From Paraflavitalea soli (GTDB taxonomy: Bacteria; Bacteroidota; Bacteroidia; Chitinophagales; Chitinophagaceae): 64,000 bases of DNA. A model generated the notes under the pieces. That model did no database searches, had not been told where the DNA came from, and saw only the letters and a program-made list of their open reading frames with translations. This document shows positions 18,552-26,956 of the stretch, one piece after another; the stretch's first letter is position 1; each line of letters starts with the position of its first letter. The position numbers and the translations under genes were made by a program. The stretch covers positions 6,948,546 to 7,012,545 of the forward strand of contig NZ_CP032157.1 of the NCBI RefSeq assembly GCF_003555545.1, read 5' to 3'.

Positions 18552-18751
18552 GAGCTATCCCTTGTAAATCAGCACTTTTGGGCTTTCAATCCATAGCGGG
18601 AGAAAATAAAATTAAACCCCATTTTGTGATGAAAAGACCCCTGCCATAAAAAGCATTGGATTCAATTAAAGTAGAATTTTGTATATCAGGGTCTGGTGCT
18701 GTCAGGGGCTGTAGGTTCATGTTGGCCATATTAAAAATAATAACTATTCAG

Positions 18752-20170
18752 ATGAAAAGAATGCTTGCCATGTTGATGGTGCCCGCCTGTCTGTCCGTAC
18801 AGGCGCAGAAGAAGATCACTGTCTATACCACCGCCAGCCAAACCGATCTCCGGTTGTCCCAAAATGCACAACTCAGTTTTAAGGAATTCAAACAACCCCT
18901 CGAAACCCAGCCTTGCGTATTCATTGATCCCGCCAATACTTTCCAGTCCTTTATTGGAATAGGGGCGGCCCTCACCGATGCATCGGCCGAAACATTTGCC
19001 AAACTTCCCAAACCCGAACAACAGGAATTCCTCCGGGCTTACTTCGATAAAGACAAAGGCATTGGCTACACCCTGGCCCGCACTACCATTCACAGTTGCG
19101 ATTTTTCCAGTGGCAGTTATACCTATGTCAGCGATAATGATACTGCACTCAAATCTTTCAGCGTTGCCCACGACGAGCAGTACCGTATTCCCTTTATTAA
19201 GCAGGCTATTCAGGCTGCCGGTGGAAAACTCACCACCTATGTAAGCCCCTGGAGTCCGCCAGCCTGGATGAAAGACAACAATAGTTTGCTGCAGGGTGGC
19301 AAGTTAAGACCCGAAGCAAGGCAGCAATGGGCCAACTACTTTGTAAAGTTTATTAAGACCTATGAAGCCAAAGGCATACCCATCTGGGGATTGTCCGTCC
19401 AAAATGAACCCATGGCCAAACAAAGATGGGAATCCTGCATCTTTTCAGCCGAAGAAGAGCGCGACTTCATAAAGCAATACCTCGGACCCACTTTACAAAA
19501 AGCAGGTATGAGCAGTAAAAAGCTCATCGCCTGGGACCACAACCGCGATCTGTTGTACCAGCGCGCCAGCGTTATCCTCAACGATAAGGAAGCCGCTAAA
19601 TACGTTTGGGGTATCGGTTTCCATTGGTATGAAACCTGGACGGGCGGTCCCATGCAGTTCGATAACCTGCGTCTTGTAAACCAGGCCTTCCCCGGCAAAA
19701 ACCTCATTTTCACCGAAGGTTGCAAAGAGAAATTCCATATCGACAGCGTCAACAACTGGTCATTGGGTGAAAAATACGGTTACTCCATGATCAATGATTT
19801 CAATAATGGTACCGTGGCCTGGACAGATTGGAATATCCTGCTCGATGAGACCGGCGGCCCCAACCATGTAGGTAATTTTTGCTTTGCCCCTGTTCATGCA
19901 GATACAAAGACAGGTAAGCTCATCTATACCAATGCATACTATTATATAGGCCATTTCTCTAAGTTCATTCGCCCCGGCGCCAGGCGTATCGGCGCATCTT
20001 CCAGCAGGGCCCAATTGCAAACCACCGCTTTTGCAAACACCGATGGAAGCATTGTGGTGGTAGTAATGAACACGACCGATCAAAAATTGCCTTATCACCT
20101 GTGGTTGAAAGGCAATGGAGCAGCTACCGAAAGCCTGCCCCATTCCATCAGTACCATCGTTATAAAATAA
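18752..20170 (+). CDS. Secreted GH30 glycoside hydrolase (copy 1)
   Basis: The ATG at 18752 places the signal peptide (MKRMLAMLMVPACLSVQAQ) at the N-terminus and gives 472 residues; the 32 extra upstream codons are unlikely. The GH30 barrel has SPWSPPAWMKDN, the acid/base Glu219 in LSVQNEP and the nucleophile Glu322 in FTEGCKE, followed by a beta-sandwich side domain ending in the usual small C-terminal strands. GH30 includes beta-glucosylceramidases, beta-1,6-glucanases and xylanases; the subfamily cannot be settled by eye. The next GH30 gene starts 24 bp downstream, so the two form an operon. Confidence 0.92.
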   Translation: MKRMLAMLMVPACLSVQAQKKITVYTTASQTDLRLSQNAQLSFKEFKQPLETQPCVFIDPANTFQSFIGIGAALTDASAETFAKLPKPEQQEFLRAYFDKDKGIGYTLARTTIHSCDFSSGSYTYVSDNDTALKSFSVAHDEQYRIPFIKQAIQAAGGKLTTYVSPWSPPAWMKDNNSLLQGGKLRPEARQQWANYFVKFIKTYEAKGIPIWGLSVQNEPMAKQRWESCIFSAEEERDFIKQYLGPTLQKAGMSSKKLIAWDHNRDLLYQRASVILNDKEAAKYVWGIGFHWYETWTGGPMQFDNLRLVNQAFPGKNLIFTEGCKEKFHIDSVNNWSLGEKYGYSMINDFNNGTVAWTDWNILLDETGGPNHVGNFCFAPVHADTKTGKLIYTNAYYYIGHFSKFIRPGARRIGASSSRAQLQTTAFANTDGSIVVVVMNTTDQKLPYHLWLKGNGAATESLPHSISTIVIK

Positions 20171-20194
20171 TTGATCATCCCCAACCATTCAGTA

Positions 20195-21595
20195 ATGACT
20201 ACAGTGTACAAAGCAGTTGGATTAAGCGTATTGCTCGCCACAGCAGTAAACACCTTTGCACAAAAAGGTCCAGTCGATGTATGGCTCACCGATCCTGTCA
20301 ATAACGTATTCTTTCAGCAACAAACACAGCAGCCGGCTTTTGCAAAAAAGGCAGCCGGACAAACTACCATTACCGTAGATGATGGACCCAAGTACCAAAA
20401 GATAGATGGCTTTGGCTGGGCCTTAACAGGTGGCAGCGCAGGCCATTTGCAGCAAATGAGTCCTGCTGCCCGTACAGCCCTTTTAAAGGACCTGTTTACC
20501 GCTGATGCCAACCACATTGGCGGCAGTTATATCCGCCTGAGTATCGGCGCTTCCGACCTCGATGAAAAAGTGTTCTCTTACAACGACCTGCCAGCCGGGC
20601 AAGTCGATACACTCATGCAGCGTTTCGATCTCGGGCATGATCGTGTGGCGGTGATCCCAATTGTAAAAGAGATACTGGCCATTTATCCCCGTATAAAGAT
20701 CATGGGTTCTCCCTGGTCGCCACCCGTATGGATGAAGACCAATGGCGATGCAAGAGGTGGCAGCCTGAAACCCGAGTACTACAGCGCTTACGCCAGGTAC
20801 TTTGTCAGGTACATACTGGCCATGAAGGCCGAAGGTATTAATATCGATGCCATCACCGTACAGAATGAACCCTTACATCCGGGCAATACCCCGAGCTTAT
20901 TAATGCTGGCGCCCGATCAGGCCACATTTATTAAAGACCACCTCGGACCGGCATTTAAAAGAGCAGGTATAAAAACTAAGATCATTATCTACGACCACAA
21001 TGCCGATAAACCAGAGTATCCCATCACTATCTTAAACGATCCCGAAGCCAAAAAATACATTGACGGATCTGCTTTCCATTTGTATGGCGGTAAAATAGAA
21101 GCCTTGTCACAGGTGCATGAAGCCCATCCCGATAAGAACCTCTACTTTACAGAGCAGTGGGTAGGTGCCCCCGGCAATATGAAAAAAGATATTGCAGAGC
21201 ACGTGCGTAACCTCATCATTGGTGCCTCCCGCAATTGGAGCCGTACCGTTATTGAATGGAACCTTTCTTCCAATCCCCAGTTGAAACCCCATACCGATAG
21301 AGGCGGCTGTGATCGTTGCCTGGGAGCAGTAACCATAGACAAAGACAGCGTAAAACAAAATCCTGCTTATTATATCATTGCCCATGCAGGCAAGTTTGTA
21401 CGCCCGGGTTCAGTACGCATTGCTTCCAATATACCAGGCACCTTTCCCAATGTGGCTTTCAAAAACCCGCAGGGAAAAACAGTACTCATTGTACTCAATG
21501 ATGGTAAGGAGTCGGCATCGTTTGATGTAGAATTTAAAAAGAAAACATTCACAGCAACCCTCAACCCAGGCGCCATGGCTACCTATGTTTGGTAA
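20195..21595 (+). CDS. Secreted GH30 glycoside hydrolase (copy 2)
   Basis: Starting at the ATG at 20195 the protein has 466 residues and a signal peptide ending near NTFAQK. The catalytic residues are Glu225 (acid/base, TVQNEPLHPG) and Glu320 (nucleophile, YFTEQWVG); MGSPWSPPVWMK marks the barrel. Similarity to the preceding GH30 is clear but distant, so they are unlikely to be recent duplicates. The sequence resembles the beta-1,6-glucanase-like GH30 group by general appearance, which is only a guess. It is followed by a palindromic repeat and a 51-bp repeat array rather than a T-rich terminator. Confidence 0.92.
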   Translation: MTTVYKAVGLSVLLATAVNTFAQKGPVDVWLTDPVNNVFFQQQTQQPAFAKKAAGQTTITVDDGPKYQKIDGFGWALTGGSAGHLQQMSPAARTALLKDLFTADANHIGGSYIRLSIGASDLDEKVFSYNDLPAGQVDTLMQRFDLGHDRVAVIPIVKEILAIYPRIKIMGSPWSPPVWMKTNGDARGGSLKPEYYSAYARYFVRYILAMKAEGINIDAITVQNEPLHPGNTPSLLMLAPDQATFIKDHLGPAFKRAGIKTKIIIYDHNADKPEYPITILNDPEAKKYIDGSAFHLYGGKIEALSQVHEAHPDKNLYFTEQWVGAPGNMKKDIAEHVRNLIIGASRNWSRTVIEWNLSSNPQLKPHTDRGGCDRCLGAVTIDKDSVKQNPAYYIIAHAGKFVRPGSVRIASNIPGTFPNVAFKNPQGKTVLIVLNDGKESASFDVEFKKKTFTATLNPGAMATYVW

Positions 21596-21610
21596 ATTAT
21601 GGTGTGGTAA

Positions 21611-21649
21611 ATTAAGGTGGGTCGCCTTTCAAAGGCGGCTCACCTTAAT
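21611..21649 (+). repeat. Palindromic repeat R2 (REP-like)
   Basis: The standard core lies between outer arms ATTAAGGTG and CACCTTAAT, which pair perfectly over 9 bp. The copy is 15 bp after the second GH30 stop codon. Confidence 0.9.
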
Positions 21650-21693
21650 CGAAGGAAGTTTTTAACAGTCGCTAGCCTCCGGCTTTGACCTGC

Positions 21694-21846
21694 GTATCAA
21701 AAGTGTATTTGCCCCTATAGGGGCTAACGCTTTGTAGCAACAGGTATCAAAAGTGTATTGTGCCCCTATAGGGGCTAACGCTTTGTAGCAACACGTATCA
21801 AAAGTGTATTCTGCCCCTTTAGGGGCTACAGCCTTGTAGCATAAAA
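21694..21846. repeat. Three tandem 51-bp units of a double-hairpin repeat
   Basis: Three units start at 21694, 21745 and 21796, exactly 51 bp apart. Each has GTATCAAAAGTGTATT, then a GCCCC/GGGGC hairpin, then a GCTA/TAGC hairpin around CGCTTTG. The third unit is the most diverged. The array ends 15 bp before the GH5 start codon, so it lies in that gene's leader. Confidence 0.9.
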
Positions 21847-21861
21847 TCGTTAATAATAATT

Positions 21862-23598
21862 ATGTTCAGAATTATTCCGCTTCTCACCGTAGTATTGCTT
21901 GCTCTCCAATCATATGGCCAGGGCTTTCTCAAAGCAGATGGTAAATTGATCGTCAACGAAAAAGGCGAAAAGGTCATCCTGCGTGGCATGGGCCTCGGAG
22001 GATGGATGCTCCAGGAAGGATACATGTTCAGGCTGAGCAATATTGGCCAGCAACACCGTATCAAAGCAAAAATTGAAGACGTCGTTGGCAAAGAAAAAAC
22101 AAACCAGTTCTACGAAGCCTGGCTAGCCAACCATACTACCAAAGCCGATATCGATGCCATGGCTGCCTGGGGATTCAACTCCATGCGCCTGCCCATGCAT
22201 TACAACCTCTACACCTTGCCCGTAGAAGAAGAAAAGGTAGCGGGAGAGAACACCTGGCTCGAGAAAGGATTTGCCATGACCGATTCCTTGCTCCAATGGT
22301 GCAAAGCCAATAAAATATACCTCATCCTGGACCTCCATGCAGCACCAGGTGGACAAGGCAACGACCTGAATATCTCCGACCGCGACCCTGCAAAACCTTC
22401 TCTCTGGGACAGCGAGGCCAACCAGCAAAAAACAATTGCATTGTGGCGCAAGCTCGCACAGCGTTATGCCAATGAACCCTGGATAGGAGGGTACGACATC
22501 ATCAACGAACCCAACTGGGGTTTTGAAGATCCCAAAGACACACGCGGTACTTCCGAAAAAAAGAACGAGCCCCTGCGAAAACTCATGGTCGATATCACCA
22601 AAGCCATCAGGGAGGTTGATACCCGGCACATTGTTATCATAGAAGGTAACGGTTTTGGTAATAACTACCGCGGCGTATTACCTGTTTGGGACAACAATAT
22701 GGTACTGAGTTTTCACAAATACGGCAACTTCAATACCACCGGTGCCATTCGCAATTTCCTCAACCTGCGTGATCAGCACAATGTACCCATTTGGCTGGGT
22801 GAGTCCGGTGAAAACTCCAATACCTGGTTCACCGAAGCCATTCACCTGGCTGAAACCAATGACATTGGTTGGGCCTGGTGGCAAAACAAGAAAATGGGTT
22901 TGAACAATCCCCTTGAAATAAAAGCTCCCGAAGGTTACCAGCAACTGCTCAACTATTGGGCTGGTAAAGGCCCCAAACCATCCGAAGCAGAAGCCTGGAA
23001 AACATTGCAGCAGTTGCTTGAAAACCTGAAGATCAAAAACAATATCCCCCACCCCGATGTAGTGGATGCAATGTTCAGGCAGGTACAGACCAATGCCACC
23101 ATTCCTTTTAAGAAGAACGTCCTGACCAATAATACCACCATTCAGGCCGTTGATTTTGACCTTGGCCGTCAACGTGCTGCATACTATGATAAAGACACCG
23201 CCAGCTACCAGTATACCCAGGGCGTCAATACCCGTGGCAACAGGGGAGGGGCTTACCGTAATGATGGCGTGGATATCAAGGCCGATAGCAATGGTGCTTA
23301 TATCTTTTACATTGAGGACGAAGAATGGTTGCAATACACCCTCACCGTCCCCAAGGCCGGTAAATACGATATTGCATTCAATGTGTCTGCTACCAGCGAT
23401 ACAGGGCGTATTGCCGTGTTGTTGGAAAATGCACCCATAGGTGAAGAGATACTGGTGCCCAATACCGGCGGTGATAAGAACTGGCAACTCACCAAACCCC
23501 AATACCTCTACCTGAAAGGAAGCCCCTTGCGTCTACAGGTAGTGGCCAAAAAAGGTGGCTTCAACCTGAGCAGTATAAAACTAATAAAGAGAAAATAG
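21862..23598 (+). CDS. Secreted GH5 endoglucanase-like enzyme with C-terminal CBM6-like module
   Basis: This 578-residue protein has a signal peptide (cleavage near LQSYGQ). The GH5 barrel spans about residues 25-390: LRGMGLGGWML near the start, the acid/base Glu216 in DIINEPNWG, and the nucleophile Glu314 in WLGESGEN. After a linker, residues ~425-575 form a beta-sandwich of CBM6 type (EDEEWLQYTLTVPKAGKYDI is the usual strand pattern). GH5 covers cellulases, mannanases and beta-1,3/1,6-glucanases; the subfamily is not resolved here. It follows two GH30 genes on the same strand, separated by repeats. Confidence 0.92.
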   Translation: MFRIIPLLTVVLLALQSYGQGFLKADGKLIVNEKGEKVILRGMGLGGWMLQEGYMFRLSNIGQQHRIKAKIEDVVGKEKTNQFYEAWLANHTTKADIDAMAAWGFNSMRLPMHYNLYTLPVEEEKVAGENTWLEKGFAMTDSLLQWCKANKIYLILDLHAAPGGQGNDLNISDRDPAKPSLWDSEANQQKTIALWRKLAQRYANEPWIGGYDIINEPNWGFEDPKDTRGTSEKKNEPLRKLMVDITKAIREVDTRHIVIIEGNGFGNNYRGVLPVWDNNMVLSFHKYGNFNTTGAIRNFLNLRDQHNVPIWLGESGENSNTWFTEAIHLAETNDIGWAWWQNKKMGLNNPLEIKAPEGYQQLLNYWAGKGPKPSEAEAWKTLQQLLENLKIKNNIPHPDVVDAMFRQVQTNATIPFKKNVLTNNTTIQAVDFDLGRQRAAYYDKDTASYQYTQGVNTRGNRGGAYRNDGVDIKADSNGAYIFYIEDEEWLQYTLTVPKAGKYDIAFNVSATSDTGRIAVLLENAPIGEEILVPNTGGDKNWQLTKPQYLYLKGSPLRLQVVAKKGGFNLSSIKLIKRK

Positions 23599-23605
23599 TT
23601 GTTAT

Positions 23606-23658
23606 AAGGTGGGTCGCTTTTGTGTGATGCCTTGTGTAAAGCCAAAGCGGCTCACCTT
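23606..23658 (+). repeat. Palindromic repeat R3 with enlarged loop
   Basis: Arms AAGGTGGGTCGCTTTTG and CAAAGCGGCTCACCTT surround a loop of about 20 bases, compared with 4-6 in other copies. It lies between the GH5 and GH2 genes. Confidence 0.75.
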
Positions 23659-23700
23659 GACATAAGATCGTGTAACTGTATTAGCATTAAATCCTCCCAC

Positions 23701-26394
23701 GTGAAGTACTTCTTCTTTGCATATTGTTTGTTCATCACTACTCAATTGATCGCCCAAACAGGTACCCCTGCTGCCCGTACTGCCATCACCATCAATGAAG
23801 CCTGGAGCTTTTCCAAAGCGCCCACGGGTATCACCAATATTGCACAGGTGCCCCAGGCAGGTTGGCAATCGGTCAACATCCCCCATACCTGGAATGCAAC
23901 CGATGTGATGGACGATGAACCCGGTTATTACCGTGGCAACGGTTGGTACAAAAAGAAACTGACCATCAACAATACCTGGAAAGCAAAGAAAGTATACCTG
24001 TATTTTGAAGGAGCCAACCAGGAAACTGAAGTATGGATCAATGGACAAATAGCAGGGAGGCACATTGGTGGATATACCGGATTTTATATACCCGTTAGCC
24101 AATGGCTGCAGTTTGATGGTAAGGAAAACCTCAATGAAATAGTAGTACGCGTAAACAATAGCCACAACGAAAACATACCGCCCCTCACTGCCGACTTTAC
24201 CTTTTATGGCGGCATCTATCGTGATTGCTGGCTGGTGACAACAGAGCCCCTGCACTTTTCCCTCGCCGATCATGGCTCCACCGGTATTTTCCTTACTACT
24301 CCACAGGTGTCTGCAGAAAATGCTTCCGTACAGGTCAATGGCGCTATTGCCAATGAAACCGGTGCCGACAAAAAAGTACAGGTCACCACTACAGTCAGCG
24401 ATAAGACCGGTAAAGCTGTGGGAACGGTAAGCTCCACCATTACTGTTAAAAAGAACAGCGAAGCTGCATTCCGGCAGGATATCAAATCCATCGTCAATCC
24501 TCAATTGTGGACGCCCGATCATCCTTACTGTTATACCGCCAGTACAACCATCAAGGATGCTAAGACCGGTACTGTAGCAGATCAGTTAACAAATACACTC
24601 GGCTTCCGTTGGTTCTCTTTCGATGCTGACAAAGGTTTTTTCCTTAATGGCAATCCATATAAACTAATTGGTTCCAGTCGCCACCAGGACTATAAGGATT
24701 TGGGCAATGCAGTGCCCGATGAATTGGCCAGGCGCGATGTGCAGTTGTTGAAGCAAATGGGAGGAAACTTCCTCCGGATAGCCCACTATCCGCAGGACCC
24801 TGCCATTTTGCAAGCCTGCGATCAATTGGGCATCCTCACTTCTGTAGAGATTCCCGTGGTCAATGAGATCACCGAGTCAGATACTTTCACCCGCAATTGT
24901 GCCAACATGCAGGTAGAGATGATCAGGCAAAACTTCAACCACCCCAGTATCATCATCTGGTGTTATATGAATGAGACCTTATTAAGGCCTCATTTCAACA
25001 ACGATAAGCCCCGGCAGGAGATATATTTTAGCAATGTGGCAAAGCTGGCCCGCACCCTCGACAGCATCACCCGCAAGGAAGATCCCTCTCGCTACACCAT
25101 GCTCGTAAATCATGGTGATTTCAACCGCTACAAAACAGTTGGCCTTACTGATATACCTATGATCGTAGGATGGAATTTATATTCCGGCTGGTACGGCGGT
25201 AGCCTCACCGACTTTCCGGCTTTCCTGGAACGTCACCACAAAGAGCTATCCACCAAACCCTTGATGGTAACTGAGTACGGAGCAGATGCCGATCCGCGCA
25301 TCAGGAGCCTGCATCCCGTTCGCTTTGATAAGAGCGTTGAATATACCACGGCATTCCACCAGTACTACCTTACCGAAATGCTGAAGCGACCTTTTGTAGC
25401 TGGCGCCATGTTGTGGAACCTGGCCGATTTCAATTCCGAGACCCGCGAAGAGACCATGCCCCATATCAACAACAAGGGATTGCTCACCTGGGACAGGACC
25501 CCTAAGGATCCCTGGTATTTTTATCAGGCCATCCTGCGCAAAGAACCCTTCCTGAAAATAACATCCGGTTATTGGAAATTAAGAGGTGGCGTGGCTGATT
25601 CAAATGCCCTGGTTTGTAACCAGCCTGTGCAGGTAGCTGCCAACCTCGATGAGGTAGAGCTGTTCATGAATGGAAAAAGCATGGGGACAAAGAAGGTAGA
25701 AAATGGATTGGCCCAATGGTCCGTTCCTTTTGTAGATGGTACCAATGATATAGTGGTGCGGGGCACTAAAGAAGGTAAACCCTATACTGATCAGCTGACT
25801 GTCAACTTTCAGTTGCAGCCTTACCGGTTGGACAATGAACAATTACCGTTCAGCCAACTCAACATCCTGCTGGGCGCTGACCGGTACTTTATAGATGAAC
25901 AGCGGCAACAATTTTGGCTGCCCGATCAGCCATACAGACCAGGAAGTTGGGGACATATTGGTGGCAAGCCTTTCAAAATTGCCAACGGTGGCCGGCTTCC
26001 TTATGGTACAGATAAAAATATCGTCGGTACCGATGATGATCCCATTTACCAAACCCAGCAAACCGGCATAGAGCAATACCGCCTCGATGTGCCATCCGGT
26101 GAATACGAGATCACCCTTCACTTTGCTGAGCTGCTGGGTGGTACCGTAAAAGGATTGCCTTACAACCTGTCTGCCGATACCCGTAAGGAAGACGAAGTGC
26201 AACGCAGCTTTCATGTACTGGTCAACAATACCCCTGTATTGGAAAACTTCAACATCGCCCGGCAGTATGGTGTAGCCAGGGCCGTAGCTAAGAAGGTTAG
26301 AATTACCGTTACCGGCCAGCAGGGGATCATCATTGCCTTCACCCCCATTACCGGCGAACCGGTATTGAATGCGATCCAGGTAACTAAGCTGTAA
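23701..26394 (+). CDS. Secreted GH2 beta-glycosidase with C-terminal malectin-like domain
   Basis: I place the start at the GTG at 23701, which gives a signal peptide (VKYFFFAYCLFITTQLIAQ) and 897 residues. The longer reading from 23620 runs through repeat R3. Domains in order: sugar-binding jelly roll (VNIPHTWNATD), immunoglobulin-like sandwich, then a TIM barrel with acid/base Glu425 (MNETLLRP) and nucleophile Glu525 (VTEYGAD). An extra sandwich and a malectin-like carbohydrate-binding domain (about 755-895; YRLDVPSGEYEITLHFAE) close the protein. The GH2 fold is certain; beta-galactosidase is the default name but other beta-glycosidase activities are possible. It is the last gene of the CAZyme cluster. 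Confidence 0.92.
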   Translation: MKYFFFAYCLFITTQLIAQTGTPAARTAITINEAWSFSKAPTGITNIAQVPQAGWQSVNIPHTWNATDVMDDEPGYYRGNGWYKKKLTINNTWKAKKVYLYFEGANQETEVWINGQIAGRHIGGYTGFYIPVSQWLQFDGKENLNEIVVRVNNSHNENIPPLTADFTFYGGIYRDCWLVTTEPLHFSLADHGSTGIFLTTPQVSAENASVQVNGAIANETGADKKVQVTTTVSDKTGKAVGTVSSTITVKKNSEAAFRQDIKSIVNPQLWTPDHPYCYTASTTIKDAKTGTVADQLTNTLGFRWFSFDADKGFFLNGNPYKLIGSSRHQDYKDLGNAVPDELARRDVQLLKQMGGNFLRIAHYPQDPAILQACDQLGILTSVEIPVVNEITESDTFTRNCANMQVEMIRQNFNHPSIIIWCYMNETLLRPHFNNDKPRQEIYFSNVAKLARTLDSITRKEDPSRYTMLVNHGDFNRYKTVGLTDIPMIVGWNLYSGWYGGSLTDFPAFLERHHKELSTKPLMVTEYGADADPRIRSLHPVRFDKSVEYTTAFHQYYLTEMLKRPFVAGAMLWNLADFNSETREETMPHINNKGLLTWDRTPKDPWYFYQAILRKEPFLKITSGYWKLRGGVADSNALVCNQPVQVAANLDEVELFMNGKSMGTKKVENGLAQWSVPFVDGTNDIVVRGTKEGKPYTDQLTVNFQLQPYRLDNEQLPFSQLNILLGADRYFIDEQRQQFWLPDQPYRPGSWGHIGGKPFKIANGGRLPYGTDKNIVGTDDDPIYQTQQTGIEQYRLDVPSGEYEITLHFAELLGGTVKGLPYNLSADTRKEDEVQRSFHVLVNNTPVLENFNIARQYGVARAVAKKVRITVTGQQGIIIAFTPITGEPVLNAIQVTKL

Positions 26395-26399
26395 TCGCC

Positions 26400-26434
26400 A
26401 ACAGCTAAAAGCTAACACCTAAAAGCTAAACCCT
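26400..26434. repeat. 7-bp-period short tandem repeat (AAAAGCT type)
   Basis: Heptamers AACAGCT, AAAAGCT, AACACCT, AAAAGCT and AAACCCT follow the GH2 stop codon directly. A sister array with the same words is at 43905-43939. Confidence 0.75.
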
Positions 26435-26466
26435 CTTGATTTTATCGATCTTTAACCCTAAAATCA

Positions 26467-26871
26467 ATGCTTATGATACGTGTATTCTTTTCTTTGATCC
26501 TTTGTTGCACAAGCATCCTTTGCGTTGCGCAATCCCAGGTCGATATGAACCTAGATGCTAAAAAGAAATTCCAGGCTGCCGACAAAGAGTTGAATGCGAC
26601 CTACCAGCAGATCTTAAAAGATTACAGCAAAGACCCCGTATTCATTGCCAATTTTAAAAAGGCCCAAAAACTTTGGGTCCAGTTTCGCGATGCAGAAATG
26701 AAAGCCAAATACCCCGACAGAGAACCAGGCTATTATGGAAGCGTTCAGCCAATGTGCTGGTCTATGTACCTGACCGAACTCACCATAGAGCGAACCACTA
26801 AATTGAAAGTCTGGACAACAGGCATTGAAGAAGGCGATGTATGCGCCGGTACTGTAAAGACCAAAAAATAA
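26467..26871 (+). CDS. Secreted LprI/DUF1311-like protein
   Basis: This 134-residue protein has a signal peptide (cleavage near CVAQS). The mature part matches the lysozyme-inhibitor LprI N-terminal domain (DUF1311). AADKELNATYQQIL is the paired-helix start, KAQKLWVQFRDAEMKAKYP the centre, and a Cys in MCWSMYLTELTIERTTKL follows. In Mycobacterium LprI inhibits lysozyme; in Bacteroidetes the function is unknown. The gene stands alone between the CAZyme cluster and a convergent gene, with repeat R4 between the two 3' ends. Confidence 0.82.
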   Translation: MLMIRVFFSLILCCTSILCVAQSQVDMNLDAKKKFQAADKELNATYQQILKDYSKDPVFIANFKKAQKLWVQFRDAEMKAKYPDREPGYYGSVQPMCWSMYLTELTIERTTKLKVWTTGIEEGDVCAGTVKTKK

Positions 26872-26877
26872 AATAAC

Positions 26878-26920
26878 AGCGAGGGGTGGGTCGCCTTTTT
26901 AAGGCGGCTCACCCCTCGCT
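26878..26920 (+). repeat. Palindromic repeat R4 (REP-like)
   Basis: Outer arms AGCGAGGGGTG and CACCCCTCGCT pair perfectly over 11 bp around the standard core. It lies between convergent genes, where it could also block transcription, although no T-run follows on either strand. Confidence 0.92.
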
Positions 26921-26956
26921 TCTTAATTCTTTAAACCCACCAAATCATAGTTCAAA

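Noticed and set aside
21694-21846. 51-bp array considered as a CRISPR
   Set aside because: The whole 51-bp unit is repeated, leaving no unique spacers, and no cas genes are present.
23620-23700. Longer N-terminus for the GH2 enzyme
   Set aside because: It crosses repeat R3 and puts a Cys/Ala/Lys-rich tail before the signal peptide; the GTG at 23701 begins the signal peptide directly.
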